This document shows, in pieces, positions 10,266 to 22,335 of a DNA stretch of 64,000 nucleotides. Source of the DNA: Eurosta solidaginis (Eukaryota > Arthropoda > Insecta > Diptera > Tephritidae); the NCBI RefSeq assembly GCF_040869045.1, contig NC_090323.1:168042083-168106082 (forward strand). Direction: 5' to 3'. The notes beneath the pieces were generated by a model. That model saw only the letters and a program-made list of their open reading frames with translations. It was not told the DNA's origin and made no database searches. The translations under genes and the position numbers were made by a program. The stretch's first letter is position 1, and every line of letters begins with the position of its first letter.

Positions 10266-11160
10266 CTGACACTAACATTTTGGAGGTGCTCGCCGTGTCC
10301 AGTGCTTTCCACCAGACCAGCACCCCATATACCAGAATCGGTTTGACCACCATCTCTACTCCTGGCGAGAGTCCCCATCTCTTTCCGATAGCTCCTCTGC
10401 TGCAGTACAAGGCAACCGCGGCCTTTCTGGCCATATCTTCCACATTGGGTCTCCAGAACAGTTTCTTGTCCAAAACAATCGCCAAATATGTAACCCTATC
10501 AGAAAGTACCCACGATCCAATTGAGGTAGTTCTTAAATCGGGAATTTTACATCTCCTTGTAAAAAGAACCAATTCCGGTTTTCCCGGGTTGACCGCCAAT
10601 CCACATGATTCAGCCCACCCGGCCACAATATCCAGGTAGCCCTGCAGAACATCACGCAGTGTGCCCAAAAATTTGCCTTTGACTAGGATAGCGAGGTCAT
10701 CTGCATTGCTATCCACCCGGCAACCATTGGATTCCAGCTCCACAAGAAGCTCGTTGAATACCGCAACCCAGAGCAGAGGAGATAGGACACCCCCGTGTGG
10801 CGTTCCCCTCCATATCTTCCTCTCAATGTTGGTCCCTCCCCACTTCGCTACGACAATTCTGCCGCATAGAAGTTTGCTAAAAAATTCAACCAGAGCCGCA
10901 TCGACTCCTAACTCCTTCAGAGCTTTTTCGATTGCCGCCGGTGAGACATTGTTAAAAGCACCCTCGATGTCTAAAAAGGCACCCAGAGCAAACTCTTTGT
11001 GTTCTAGGGACCCCTCTATTTGCTTTACAATCGAATGGAGAGCCATTTCCGTCGATCTGCCCTTGCAGTACGCATGCTGAACGCCGACAGTAACCCCCGA
11101 GATATCCTTTCCTCTAGGTACAGGTCCATCAACCGCTCAAACGTCTTAAGAAGAAACGAC
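10126..11160 (-). pseudogene. LINE reverse transcriptase domain, fragment
   Basis: The frame 10126-11046 has RT palm motifs: GAFLDIEGAFNNV (motif A), RGTPHGGVLSPLLW (motif B), NADDLAILVKG (motif C, usual Tyr replaced by Asn) and a later GLAVNPGKPELVLF block. Upstream sequence to 11160 (FLLKTFERLMDLYLEERIS) is in another frame, giving a frameshift near 11080. Everything before the RT fingers is missing. The strongly open plus-strand ORFs over this interval are shadows. Confidence 0.85.
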
Positions 11161-11316
11161 CTGGAATGAAGATGACCCTAACCGTGATATAGAAATTGCA
11201 AAAATATCTACGAGAAATAAAAATATAAAGGTGGAGCGCAATTAATTTACTAATAATATCTCCTTTCATACCAACTTTCCAATCCAAGTAATGTGCGCTA
11301 CACTTTTATATTTAAT
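11161..11316. other. Short spacer between LINE and satellite unit 1
   Basis: AT-rich sequence joining the truncated LINE 5' end to the left-end module. No feature seen. Confidence 0.5.
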
Positions 11317-11475
11317 ACTAGCCTTTACCCGCGGCCCCGTCCGCAAGGAGAAAATAAAATATATGTGCTATTCACGTTAGCATGCTTATCAAGTTGTCTG
11401 TTTAAAAATTTTTTCTGTCAATGTATTTTATTTTTTAATACAGTAAAAAAAAAGAACTAACTGAGCTGATGGTCA
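11317..11475 (+). repeat. Left-end module, unit 1
   Basis: It starts ctagcctttacccgcggccc, then GTCCGCAAGGAGAAA, and ends near aactaactgagctgatgg. The same module recurs at 22178-22335 and 28789-28950, each time just before a satellite block. The GC-rich start (acccgcggccccgtccgc) resembles starts of dispersed insect elements I have seen as actagcttttgcccgcggc. No class is claimed. Confidence 0.75.
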
Positions 11476-11835
11476 CGCTTACATGAATAGTACAATACAC
11501 TTTTTTCGAATTAAAAAAAATACATTTTTTTTCTAAGTTAAATTAATTGATATGACAGGGGTGAAAGAATTACTACTCATAGAACAAAGAAGTGAAACTA
11601 CAATTAGCTAAAACCAAAAAGAAGTTTTTAAATGAAAGCAGTGTTGCTTTTTCGGGTATTTAGTTGGTTAAAATATTACAAAAATTTTAATTATAGTTGT
11701 AATAGTTCGTTACAGGATTCATTTAAAAATAGAACGAAAAAGCTGTGATATATTAAAGATAAAACATACCGAATTTTAATTACGAATAATTTGCCGTAAA
11801 TCCACGGCCATGTGTGCTGAATTACCACTTTCGAA
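11476..11835. other. AT-rich spacer specific to unit 1
   Basis: About 360 bp of AT-rich DNA between the left-end module and the first satellite monomers. It is absent at the matching place in units 2 and 3, where satellite follows the module almost directly. No ORF or repeat noted. Confidence 0.55.
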
Positions 11836-14800
11836 GAGACCTAAAATGATCCCGGAAGTGTCCCTAAATGACACCAAATAGTCACGAAATGATGCCGACA
11901 GGATCCTGGACAAATCTCGAAAACTATCCAGAAATGATGCCGGAAGGGTCCCAAAATAATCCCGAAGTAGTCACGAAAAGTCCCGAAATGACCCTGACGG
12001 GATCCCGGACGGATCCCGAAAACCATCCAGATTTGATTCCGGAACGGTCCGCAAATGATCCCGATATAGTCCGAAAAAGTCCCGAAAAAACTCTGACGGG
12101 ATCACGGGCAAATCCCGAAAATCGCCCAGAAATTATCCCGGAGGAGTCCCAAAATGATTCCGAAATAGTAGTCACGAAAAAGGCCCGAAATGACCCTGAC
12201 GGGATCCCGAAAACCATCCAGAAATGAATCTGGAGGGATCCCCAAATGATCCCGGAAAAGTTCACAAACCATCCAGAATTGATCTCTGAAGGTTCCGCAA
12301 ATGATCCCGAAATAGTCCCGAAAGTCACGAAAAACTCAGACCCATCCCGAAAATAATGAACAAATTATCCTGGAAGGGTCCCAAAATTACCCCGAAATAA
12401 CTCCGACGGGATCCCGGACAGATCCCGAAAATCCTCCAGAACTGAGCTCTGAAACGTCCGCAAATAATCCAGAAATAGTCCGGAAAAAGTCCCGAAAAAA
12501 CTCCGTCGGGATCCCGGACAGATCCCGAAAATCACCCAGAAATTATGCCGGAGGGGTCCCAAAATGATTCCGAAATAGTCCCGAAATGACCTTGAGGGGA
12601 TCCCAGAACGATACCGAAAACCATCCAGAATTGATCTCTAAAGGGTCCGCAATTTATCCCAGATGTCGCGAAAAAACTACGAAGGGATCCCGAACAGATC
12701 CCGAAAATCATAGAGAAATTATCCCGGAAGGGTCCCAAAATGATCCCGAAATAGTCCCGAAAAGGCGCGAAATAACCCTGACGGGATCCCGGACGGAACC
12801 CGAAAACTATCGAGAAATGATCTTTAAGGGCAACTGACCCCGAAATAGTCGTGAAAAAGTCCCGAAATTACCCCGACGGGATACCGAAAACCATCCAGAA
12901 ATTATCCCTGAAGGATCCCCAAATGATCCAAAAACAGTCTCGAAATTCCCTGACATTTTCCCGAAAAAGTAAAAAAATAAACCCGACGGGATCTCGGACG
13001 GATCCCGAAAACGATCCAGAAATGATGCCGGAAGGGACCCCAAATGATCCCGAAAAATTCCCGAAATTCCCCCGATGGGATCCCGGACGGATCCCGGATC
13101 ATCCAGAAATGATGCCGGTTGGTACCCCAAAATGATCCCGAAATAGGCCAGAAACGACCCCGTCGGGATCCCGGACGGATCCCCAAAAGTATACAGAAAT
13201 GATGCTGGAAGGTGAAATGATCCCCTTAAAGAAAGATGAAAAATGAAATGATCCCCTTATAGTTCCGAAATGATCCTGACGGTATTCCCTACGGATCCCG
13301 GAAACTATCCAGAAATGATGCCGGAAAGGTTCCCAAGTCATCCCCAAATAGTCCCGAAATTACCCTGACGGTATCCCGGACGGATCACGAAAACCATCCG
13401 GAAATGATGGCGAAAGGGTCCCCAAATGATCCCGCATTAGTCGCGGGTTCCGAAATGACCCTGACGGGATCCCCGAAGGATCCCGGAAACTATCCAGAAA
13501 TGATGCCGGAAAGGTTCCCAAGTTATCCCCAAATAGTCCCGAAATTACCCTGACGGTATCCCGGACGGATACCGAAAACCATCTAGAAAAGTGGCCGGAA
13601 GATACCCCAAATGATCCGGAAAAAGTCCTGAAATGATCCAGACGGGATCCCGGACAACTCCCGAAAACTATCCATCTAGGTACCCCAAATGATCCCGAAA
13701 TAGTCCCGAAATTACCCCACCGGGATCACGGGCGGATCCCGAAAAAGTCCTGAAATGACCCCGACGGGATCCCGTACGGATCCCGAAAATCATCCAGAAT
13801 TGATGAAGGTAGGTACCCAAATGATCCCGAAATAGTCCCGAAATGATCCCGACGGGATCCCGGACGGATCCCGAAAACCAACCAGAAATGATACCGGTAG
13901 GTACCACAAATGGTACCGATATGACCCCGTCGGGATACCGAACGGATCCCTAAAACTATCCAGAAATGATGCCGGAAAGGACCCCAAATAACCCCCTAAT
14001 AGTCCCGAAATTACGCAGACGGAATCCCGGACGGATCCGGAAACCATCCAGAAATGATGCCGGAGGAGACCCCAAATGATCCCGCTAAAGTCCCAAAATG
14101 ACCCCGACAGGGTCCCGGACGGATCCCGTAAACCATCCAGAAATGATGCCGGTAGGTACCCCAAATGGTTCCGATATGACCCCGTCGGGATCCCGAACGG
14201 ATTCCTAAAACTATCCAGAAATGATGCCGAAAGGGTCCCCAAATGATCCTGTATTAGTCGAGAAAAAGTTCCGAAATGACTCCGACGGGATCCCGGACGG
14301 ATCCCGAAAACCATCTAGAATTGATACCGGAAGGTACCCCAAATGATGCCGAAAGAGTCCCGAAATGACATCGACTGCATCCCGGACGGATCCCGAAAAC
14401 CATCTAGAAATGATGCCGGAAGAGACCCCAAATGATCCCGCATAGGTCCCAAAATGACCCCGGCAGGATCCCGGACGGATCCCGAAAACCATCCAGAAAT
14501 GATGCCGGAGGAGACCCCAAATGATCCCGCTAAAGTCCCAAAATGACCCCGACAGGGTCCCGGACGGATCCCGTAAACCATCCAGAAATGATGCCGGAAG
14601 AGACCCCAAATGATCTCGCAAAAGTCCCAAAATGACCCCGACAGGATCCCGGACGGATCCCGAAAACCATCCAGAAATGATGCCGGGAGAGACCCCAAAT
14701 GATCCCGCAAAAGTCCCAAAATGACCCCGACAGGATCCCGGACGGATCCCGTAAACCATCCAGAAATGATGCCGGAAGAGAACCCAAATGATCCCGCAAA

Positions 14801-15220
14801 AGGCCCAAAATGACCCCGACAGGATCCCGGACGGATCCCGTAAACCATCCAGAAATGATGCCGGAAGAGACCCCAAATGATCCCGCAAAAGTCCCAAAAT
14901 GACCTCGACAGGATCCCGGACGGATCCCGAAAACCATACAGAAATGATGCCGGAAGAGACCCCAAATGATCCCGCAAAAGTCTCAAAATGACCCCGACAG
15001 GATCCCGGACGGATCCTGTAAACCATCCAGAAATGATGCCGGAAGAGACCCCAAATGATCCCGCAAAAGTCCCAAATTGACCCCGACAGGATCCCGGACG
15101 GATCCCGAAAACCATCCAGAAATGATGCCGGAAGAGACCCCAAATGATCCCGCAAAAGTCCCAAAATGACCCCGACAGGATCCCGGACGGATCCCGAAAA
15201 CCATCCAGAAATGATGCCGG

Positions 15221-16641
15221 AATGGACCCCAAATGGTCCCGAAATGACACCGACGGGATCCCGGACGGATACCGAAAACCATCCAAAAATGATGCCCGCA
15301 GGTACCCCAAATTATCCCGAAATAGTCCCGAAATGACCCTGACGAGATCGCGGACGGATTCCGAAAACCATCCAGAAATGATGCCGATAGGGTCCCCAAA
15401 TGATCCTGTATTAGTCGAGAAAAAATTCCGAAATGACTCCGACGGGATCCCGGACGGATCCCGAAAACCTTCTAGAATTGATACCGGAAGGTACCCCAAA
15501 TGATGCCGAAATAGTCCCGAAATGACATCGACGGCATCCCGGACGGATCCCGAAAACCATCCAGAAATGATGCCGGAGGAGACCCCAAATGATCCAGCTA
15601 AAGTCCCAAAATGACCCCGACAGGGTCCCGGGCGGATCCCGTAAACCATCCAGAAATGATGCCGGAACAGACCCCAAATGATCCCGCAAAAGTCCCAAAA
15701 TGACCCCGACAGGATCCCGGACGGATCCCGTAAACCATCCAGAAATGATGTCGGAAGAGACCCCAAATGATCCCGCAAAAGTCCCAAAATGACCCCGACA
15801 GGATCCCGGACGGATCACGAAAACCATCTAGAAATGATGCCGGGAGAGACCCCAAATGATCCCGCAAAAGTCCCAAAATGACCCCGACAGGATCCCGGAC
15901 GGATCCCGTAAACCATCCAGAAATGATGCCGGAGGAGACCCCAAATGATCCCGCTAAAGTCCCAAAATGACCCCGACAGGGTCCCGGACGGATCCCGTAA
16001 ACCATCCAGAAATGATGCTGGAAGAGACCCCAAATGGTCCCGAAATGACACCGACGGGATCCCGGACGGATACCGAAAACCATCCAAAAATGATGCCGGC
16101 AGGTACCCCAAATTATCCCGAAATAGTCCCGAAATGACCCTGACGAGATCGCGGACGGATTCCGAAAACCATCCAGAAATGATGCCGATAGGGTCCCCAA
16201 ATGATCCTGTATTAGTCGAGAAAAAATTCCGAAATGACTCCGACGGGATCCCGGACGGATCCCGAAAACCTTCTAGAATTGATACCGGAAGGTACCCCAA
16301 ATGATGCCGAAATAGTCCCGAAATGACATCGACGGCATCCCGGACGGATCCCGAAAACCATCCAGAAATGATGCCGGAGGAGACCCCAAATGATCCAGCT
16401 AAAGTCCCAAAATGACCCCGACAGGGTCCCGGGCGGATCCCGTAAACCATCCAGAAATGATGCCGGAACAGACCCCAAATGATCCCGCAAAAGTCCCAAA
16501 ATGACCCCGACAGGACCCCGGACGGATCCCGTAAACCATCCAGAAATGATGTCGGAAGAGACCCCAAATGATCCCGCAAAAGTCCCAAAATGACCCCGAA
16601 AGGATCCCGGACGGATCACGAAAACCATCTAGAAATGATGC
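15221..16641 (+). repeat. Duplicated satellite segment, offset 801 bp
   Basis: The segment 15221-15840 recurs at 16022-16641 with nearly all of its private variants, including the irregular stretch ATTAGTCGAGAAAAAATTCC. The offset of 801 bp is nine 89-bp monomers, as expected for unequal exchange in register. Confidence 0.85.
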
Positions 16642-16980
16642 CGGGAGAGACCCCAAATGATCCCGCAAGTCCCAAAATGACCCCGACAGGATCCCGGACG
16701 GATCCCGTAAACCATCCAGAAATGATGCCGGAGGAGACCCCAAATGATCCCGCTAAAGTCCCAAAATGACCCCGACAGGGTCCCGGACGGATCCCGTAAA
16801 CCATCCAGAAATGATGCTGGAAGAGACCCCAAATGATCCCGCAAAAGTCCCAAAATGACCCCGACAGGATCCCGGACGGATCCCGTAAACCATCCAGAAA
16901 TGATGTCGGAAGAGACCCCAAATGATCCCGCAAAAGTCCCAAAATGACCCCGACAGGATCCCGGACGGATCACGAAAACC

Positions 16981-17930
16981 ATCTAGAAATGATGCCGGGA
17001 GAGACCCCAAATGATCCCGCAAAAGTCCCAAAATGACCCCGACAGGATCCCGGACGGATCCCGTAAACCATCCAGAAATGATGCCGGAGGAGACCCCAAA
17101 TGATCCCGCTAAAGTCCCAAAATGACCCCGACAGGGTCCCGGACGGATCCCGTAAACCATCCAGAAATGATGCTGGAAGAGACCCCAAATGATCCCGCAA
17201 AAGTCCCAAAATGACCCCGACAGGATCCCGGACGGATCCCGTAAACCATCCAGAAATGATGCCGGAGCAGACCCCAAATGATCCCGCAAAAGTCTCAAAA
17301 TGACCCCGACAGGATCCCGGACGGATCCCGAAAACCATCCAGAAATGATGCTGGAAGAGACCCCAAATGATCCCGCAAAAGTCCCAAAATGACCCCGACA
17401 GGATCCCGGACGGATCCCGTAAACCATCCAGAAATGATGTCGGAAGAGACCCCAAATGATCCCGCAAAAGTCCCAAAATGACCCCGACAGGATCCCGGAC
17501 GGATCACGAAAACCATCTAGAAATGATGCCGGGAGAGACCCCAAATGATCCCGCAAAAGTCCCAAAATGACCCCGACAGGATCCCGGACGGATCCCGTAA
17601 ACCATCCAGAAATGATGCCGGAGGAGACCCCAAATGATCCCGCTAAAGTCCCAAAATGACCCCGACAGGGTCCCGGACGGATCCCGTAAACCATCCAGAA
17701 ATGATGCTGGAAGAGACCCCAAATGATCCCGCAAAAGTCCCAAAATGACCCCGACAGGATCCCGGACGGATCCCGTAAACCATCCAGAAATGATGCCGGA
17801 GCAGACCCCAAATGATCCCGCAAAAGTCTCAAAATGACCCCGACAGGATCCCGGACGGATCCCGAAAACCATCCAGAAATGATGCTGGAAGAGACCCCAA
17901 ATGATCCCGCAAAAGTCCCAAAATGACCCC
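16981..17930 (+). repeat. 534-bp higher-order repeat (6 x 89 bp)
   Basis: ATCTAGAAATGATGCCGGGA occurs at 16981 and again at 17515. The following monomers repeat in the same order (ggaggagacc, then ctggaagaga, then ccggagcaga, then ctggaagaga variants) up to about 17920. An interrupted earlier copy starts at 16627, four monomers before, with a 2-bp loss. Confidence 0.85.
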
Positions 17931-18984
17931 GACGGGATCCCGGACGGATCCCGTAAACCATCCAGAAATGATGCCGAAAGGTTCCCCAAATGATCCTGTA
18001 TTAGTCGAGAAAAAGTTCCGAAATGACCCCAACGGGATCCCGGAAGGATCCCGAAAACCATCTAGAAATGATGCCGGAAGGTACCCCAAATGATGCCGTA
18101 ATAGTCCCGAAATAACATCGACGGGATCCCGGACGGATCCCGAAAACATCCAGAAATGATGCCGGAAGAGACCCCAAATGATCCCGCAAAAGTCCTAAAA
18201 TGACCCCGACAGAATCCCGGACGGATCCCGAAAACCATCCAGAAAAGATGCCGGAATGGACCCCAAATGGTCCCGAAATGACACCGACGGGATCCCGGAC
18301 GGATCCCGAAAACCATCCAGAAATGGTGCCGGAAGAGACCCCAAATGATCCCGCAAAAGTCCCAAAATGACCCCGACAGAATCCCGGACGGATCCCGAAA
18401 ACCATCCCGAAATGATGCCGGAATGGACCCCAAATGGTCCCGAAATGACACCGACGGGATCCCGGACGGATCCCGTAAACCATCCAGAAATGATGCCGGA
18501 ATATACCCCTAATGATCCCGAAATAGCCCCGAAATGGTCCCGACGGGATCCTGGACGGATCCCTAAAACCATCCAGGAATGATTACGGAAAGGACCCAAA
18601 CTGACCCCGAAAAAGTCCCGTAATGATCCCGGAAACCATCAAGAATTTATCTCTCGAAGGTACGCAAATGATCCCGAAAGTACCCCGACGGGATCCCGGA
18701 CGGATCCCGAAAACCATCCAGAAATGATGCCGGAAGGGTCCCCAAATGATCGCGAAATAGTCCCGAAATGATTCCGGAATAGTCCCGAAAATGTCCCAAA
18801 ATAACCCCGACGGGATCCCGGACGGATCCCGAAAACTATACAGAAATGATCCCGGAAGGGTCCCAAAATGATCCCGAAATAGTCCCGAAAAAGTCCCGAA
18901 ATTACCCCGGCGTAATCCCGGACCGATCCCGAAAACCATCCTGAAATGACCCCGGAAGGGTCTCTATATGACCCTTACGGGATT

Positions 18985-19072
18985 ACAAATAAGGTGAAGC
19001 TAATTATAAAACCATGTTAATAAGGCAGCAGTCGCATTGGAGCGAATGAAAAGTTACATAGAAACATACAAA
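18985..19072 (+). repeat. Truncated right-end module inside the satellite
   Basis: gattacaaataaggtgaagc through catagaaacata matches the first 88 bp of the right-end modules at 21409, 27979 and 37483. It then stops abruptly and satellite resumes at caaatgatcccctaatag. This looks like a recombination or deletion scar marking the end of a former unit. Confidence 0.8.
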
Positions 19073-21408
19073 TGATCCCCTAATAGTCCCGAAATTACCC
19101 TAATGGGATCCCGGACGGATCCCGAAAACCATCCAGAAATGATGCCGAAAGCGTCCCCAAATGATCCCGTATTAGTCGAGAAAAAGTCCCGAAATGACCC
19201 CGACGGGTTCCCGGACGGATCACGCAAAGCATCCAGATATGATGCCGAAAGGGTCCCCAAATGATCCCGTATAAGTCGAGAAAAAGTCCCGAAATGACCA
19301 AGACGGGATCCCGGACGGATCCCGAAAACCATCTAGCAATGATGACGGAAGCTACCTTAAATGATCCTGTATTAGTCGAGAAAAAGTCCCGAAATTACCA
19401 CGACGGGATCCCGGACGGATCCCGAAAACCATCTAGAAATGATGCCGGAAGGTACCCCAAATGATCCCGAAATAGTCCCGAAATGACCCCGACGGGATCC
19501 CGGACGGATCCCGAAAACCATCCGGAAATGATGCCGAAAGCGTCCCCAAATGACCTCGTATTAGTCGAGAAAAACTCCCGAAATGACCCCGACGGGTTCC
19601 CGGACGGATCCCGAAAAACATCCAGATATGATGCCGAAAGGGTCCCCAAATGATCCCGTATAAGTCGAGAAAAAGTCCCGAAATGACCAAGAAGGGATCC
19701 CGGACGGATCCCGAAAACCATCTAGCAATGATGACGGAAGCTACCCTAAATGATCCTGTATTAGTCGAGAAAAAGTACCGAAATTACCACGACGGGATCC
19801 CGGACGGATCCAGAAAACCATCTAGAAATGAAGCCGGAAGGTACTCCAAATGATACCGAAATAGTCCCGAAATGACTCTGACGGGATCCCGGACGGATCC
19901 CGAAAATCATCTAGCAATGATGCCGGAAGCTACCCCAAATGATACCGTATTAGTCGATAAAAAGTCCCGAAATTACGCCGACGGGATCCCGGACGGGTCC
20001 AAAAAACCGTCTAGAAATGAAGCCGGAAGGTACCCCAAATGATCCCGAAATAGTCCCGAAATGACCCTGATTGGATCCTGGACGGATCCCGAAAACCATC
20101 TAGCAATGATGCCGGAAGGTACCTCAAATGAACCCGTATTAGTCGAGAAAAAGTCCCAAAATTACCCTGAAGGGATCCCGAACGGATCCCGAAAACCATA
20201 CAGAAATGATGCCGAAAAGGTCCCCAAATGATCCCGTATAAGTCGAGAAAAAGTCCCGAAATGACCATGACGGGATCCCGGACGGATCCCGAAAACCATC
20301 CAGAAATGGTGCCAAAAGCGTCCCCAAGTGATCCCGTATTAGTCGAGAAAAAGTCCCGAAATGACCCCGACGGGATCCCGGACGGATCCCGAAAACCATC
20401 TAGAAATGATGCCGGAAGGTACCCCAAATGATCCCGAAATAGTCCCGAAATGACCCCGACGGGATCCCGGACGGATCCCGAAAACCATCCAGAAATGATG
20501 CCGAAAGCGTCCCCAAATGATCCCGTATTAGTCGAGAAAAAGTCCCGAAATGACCGCGACGGAATCCCTGATGGATTCCGAAAACCATCTAGAAATGATG
20601 CCGGAAGGTACCTCAAATGAACCCGTATTAGTCGAGAAAAAGTCCCAAAATGACCCTGAAGGGATCCCGAACGGATCCCGAAAACCATACAGAAATGATG
20701 CCGAAAAGGTCCCCAAATGATCCCGTATTAGAAGAGAAAAAGTCCCGAAATGACCCCGACGGGATCCCAAACGGATCCCGAAAACCATCCAGAAATGATG
20801 CCGGAAGAGCCCCCAAATGACCCCGGAAGAGCCACAAATGATCCCGAAAAAGTCCCCAAATTACCCCGACGAGATCCCGGACGGATCCCGAAAACCATCC
20901 AGAAATGATGCCGAAAGGGTCCCCAAATGATCCCGTATTAGTCGCGAAAAAGTCCTGAAATGACCCCGAAGGGATGCCGGACGAATCCCGAAGACCATCC
21001 AGAAATGATGCCTAAAGGGACCCAAAATAACCCCGAAAAAGTCCCGTAATGATCCCGGCAACCATCAAGAATTTATCTCTCGAAGGTACGCAAATGATCC
21101 CGAAAGTACTCCGACGGGATCCCGGACGGATGCCGAAAACCATCCAGAAATGATGCCGGAAGGGTCCCCAAATGATCGCGAAATAATCCCGAAATGATTC
21201 CGGAATAGTCCCGAAAATGTCCCAAAATAACCTCGACGGGATCCCGGACGGATCCCGAAAACTATACAGAACTGATCCCGGAAGGGTCCTAAAATGATCC
21301 CGAAATAGTCCCGAAAAAGTCCCGAAATTACCCCGGCGGAATCCCGGACCGATCCCGAAAACCATCCTGAAATGACCCCGGAAGGGCCTCGATATGACCC
21401 TTACGGGA
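19073..21408 (+). repeat. Satellite block 1b (100-bp variant family)
   Basis: Monomers here carry CCCGTATTAGTCGAGAAAAA in place of the CCCGCAAAAG block of the 89-bp family. Many are about 100 bp long. Almost all of this block recurs 6575 bp downstream. No coding content. Confidence 0.9.
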
Positions 21409-21670
21409 TTACAAATAAGGTGAAACTAATTATAAAACCATGTTAATAAGGCAGCAGTCGCATTGGAGCGAATGAAAAGTTACATAGAAACATACTGGTA
21501 AAGCTAATAAAAGCGTGCTAATAAAAACAATTGAAGGAGGGCGGATGGCGGGTGTAGAAGGAGAGGACTACTGATCGTTCCTCCAAAATTGTCTAGATCT
21601 CGATCTGTATGTGTCAGATACCAAAAACTATTGATTTAGGAGAAAATTTATATTGAGTTATAACAATTTA
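19105..21670 (+). repeat. 2.57-kb segment duplicated at 25680-28245
   Basis: Private irregularities match base for base at a constant offset of 6575 bp (for example the minus-strand frame at 20011-20688 equals that at 26586-27263). I noticed only single-base differences (about 19714 versus 26289, and 21174 versus 27749). Beyond about 21670 the two copies differ more often. The exchange is therefore recent. Confidence 0.85.
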
Positions 21671-22177
21671 TAGATATTACACCAGAGGGGTAGATAAAGG
21701 GGGGGGGCGGAGGGTATCACTGCTTACTTTGTAAGCCCTCGACTTATTTGACCCCTTGAGTCTGTGATATTGGTGAAGGCCAGTATACGTAAAGTTATAA
21801 TGTGTAAAAATTATTGAAAAATAATTTCTCGAAGGGGTCGTGGAACCCCCACCCCTCTTTCCATATTCGAAAAAAATTTCGCTAGTAGACTACTGTCTGT
21901 GTCCCAAATTTCATCAAAATCCGTGTAGCCATTCTGGCGTGATTCAGTCGCAAAAACGAAAAAATATAATAATTAAATTATGACTGTTCCTAGGGGGCGG
22001 GGACCACGCCCCTTTTCAAAAATATATAGTTAGTAGATCCTTCTAGACTATTGGCTATATGTGTGCAAAATTTCATCCAAATCGGTCCAGCCGTTCTTGC
22101 GTGATTGAGTCACAAAGACAAACGTCTGGACAAACATCCAAACATCCAAACATCCAAACTTTGCCATTTATAATATA
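21409..22177 (+). repeat. Right-end module, unit 1
   Basis: From gattacaaataaggtgaaac to catttataatata. It contains TTTCATCAAAATCCGTGTAG, GGGGCGGGGACCACGCCCC, a second TTTCATCCAAATCGGTCCAG block, and three copies of AAACATCC. The paired TTTCATC-AAATC-GG-CCAGCC motifs are typical of ends of dispersed insect elements. It is followed without spacer by the left-end module of unit 2. Confidence 0.8.
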
Positions 22178-22335
22178 ACTAGCCTTTACCCGCGGCCCCG
22201 TCCGCAAGGAGAAAATTAAATATATGGGATATTCACGTTAGCCTGCTTATCAAGTTATCTGTTTAAAAAGATGTTTCTGTCTAATACATTTTATTTTTGT
22301 AATTGAGTAAAAAAGAATTAAATGAGCTGATAACC
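22178..22335 (+). repeat. Left-end module, unit 2
   Basis: ctagcctttacccgcggccc and following, about 95% like 11317-11475 by eye. It directly abuts the preceding right-end module (junction tataatata/actagcc). Confidence 0.8.

Larger units (their letters stand above)
9001..11160 (-). mobile_element. 5'-truncated non-LTR retrotransposon (RNase H-bearing, I/LOA-like group)
   Basis: The minus strand carries, in order, an RT domain entered midway (from 11160), a linker, an RNase H domain, a C-terminal CCHC-like motif, a 3' UTR and a (CCTAA)n tail. The endonuclease and ORF1 are absent, consistent with 5' truncation. RNase H after RT excludes the jockey and R1 groups and fits the I/LOA/Ingi group; the assignment within that group is tentative. 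It sits upstream of the satellite block but in the opposite sense to the LINE at 38840-42027. Confidence 0.8.
11836..18984 (+). repeat. Satellite block 1a (89-bp family, diverged edge to homogenised core)
   Basis: Monomers contain GGGATCCCGGACGGATCCCG, AACCATCCAGAAATGATGCC, CCCCAAATGATCCCG and a final AAAGTCCCAAAATGACCCCG-type block. The spacing is 89 bp in the core (17011 to 17100). Monomers are irregular and diverged at 11836-13900, increasingly regular to 14380, and nearly identical from 14400 to about 17950. Long minus-strand ORFs (up to 490 codons at 14315-15787) are readings of the repeat: 89 is not a multiple of three, so one stop-free monomer opens all frames. No gene is inferred. Confidence 0.95.

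Noticed and set aside
10280..11080. Plus-strand ORFs of 119 and 139 codons within the LINE at 9001-11160
   Set aside because: They are antisense shadows of the RT domain. The minus strand has the conserved RT motifs.
14315..15787. 490-codon minus-strand ORF and dozens of related ORFs with GIRPGS and ASFLDGFRDPSG repeats as a repetitive protein gene
   Set aside because: The frames follow the 89-bp satellite and occur wherever a monomer lacks stops, on both strands, with no start context, introns or unique ends. They are readings of satellite DNA.
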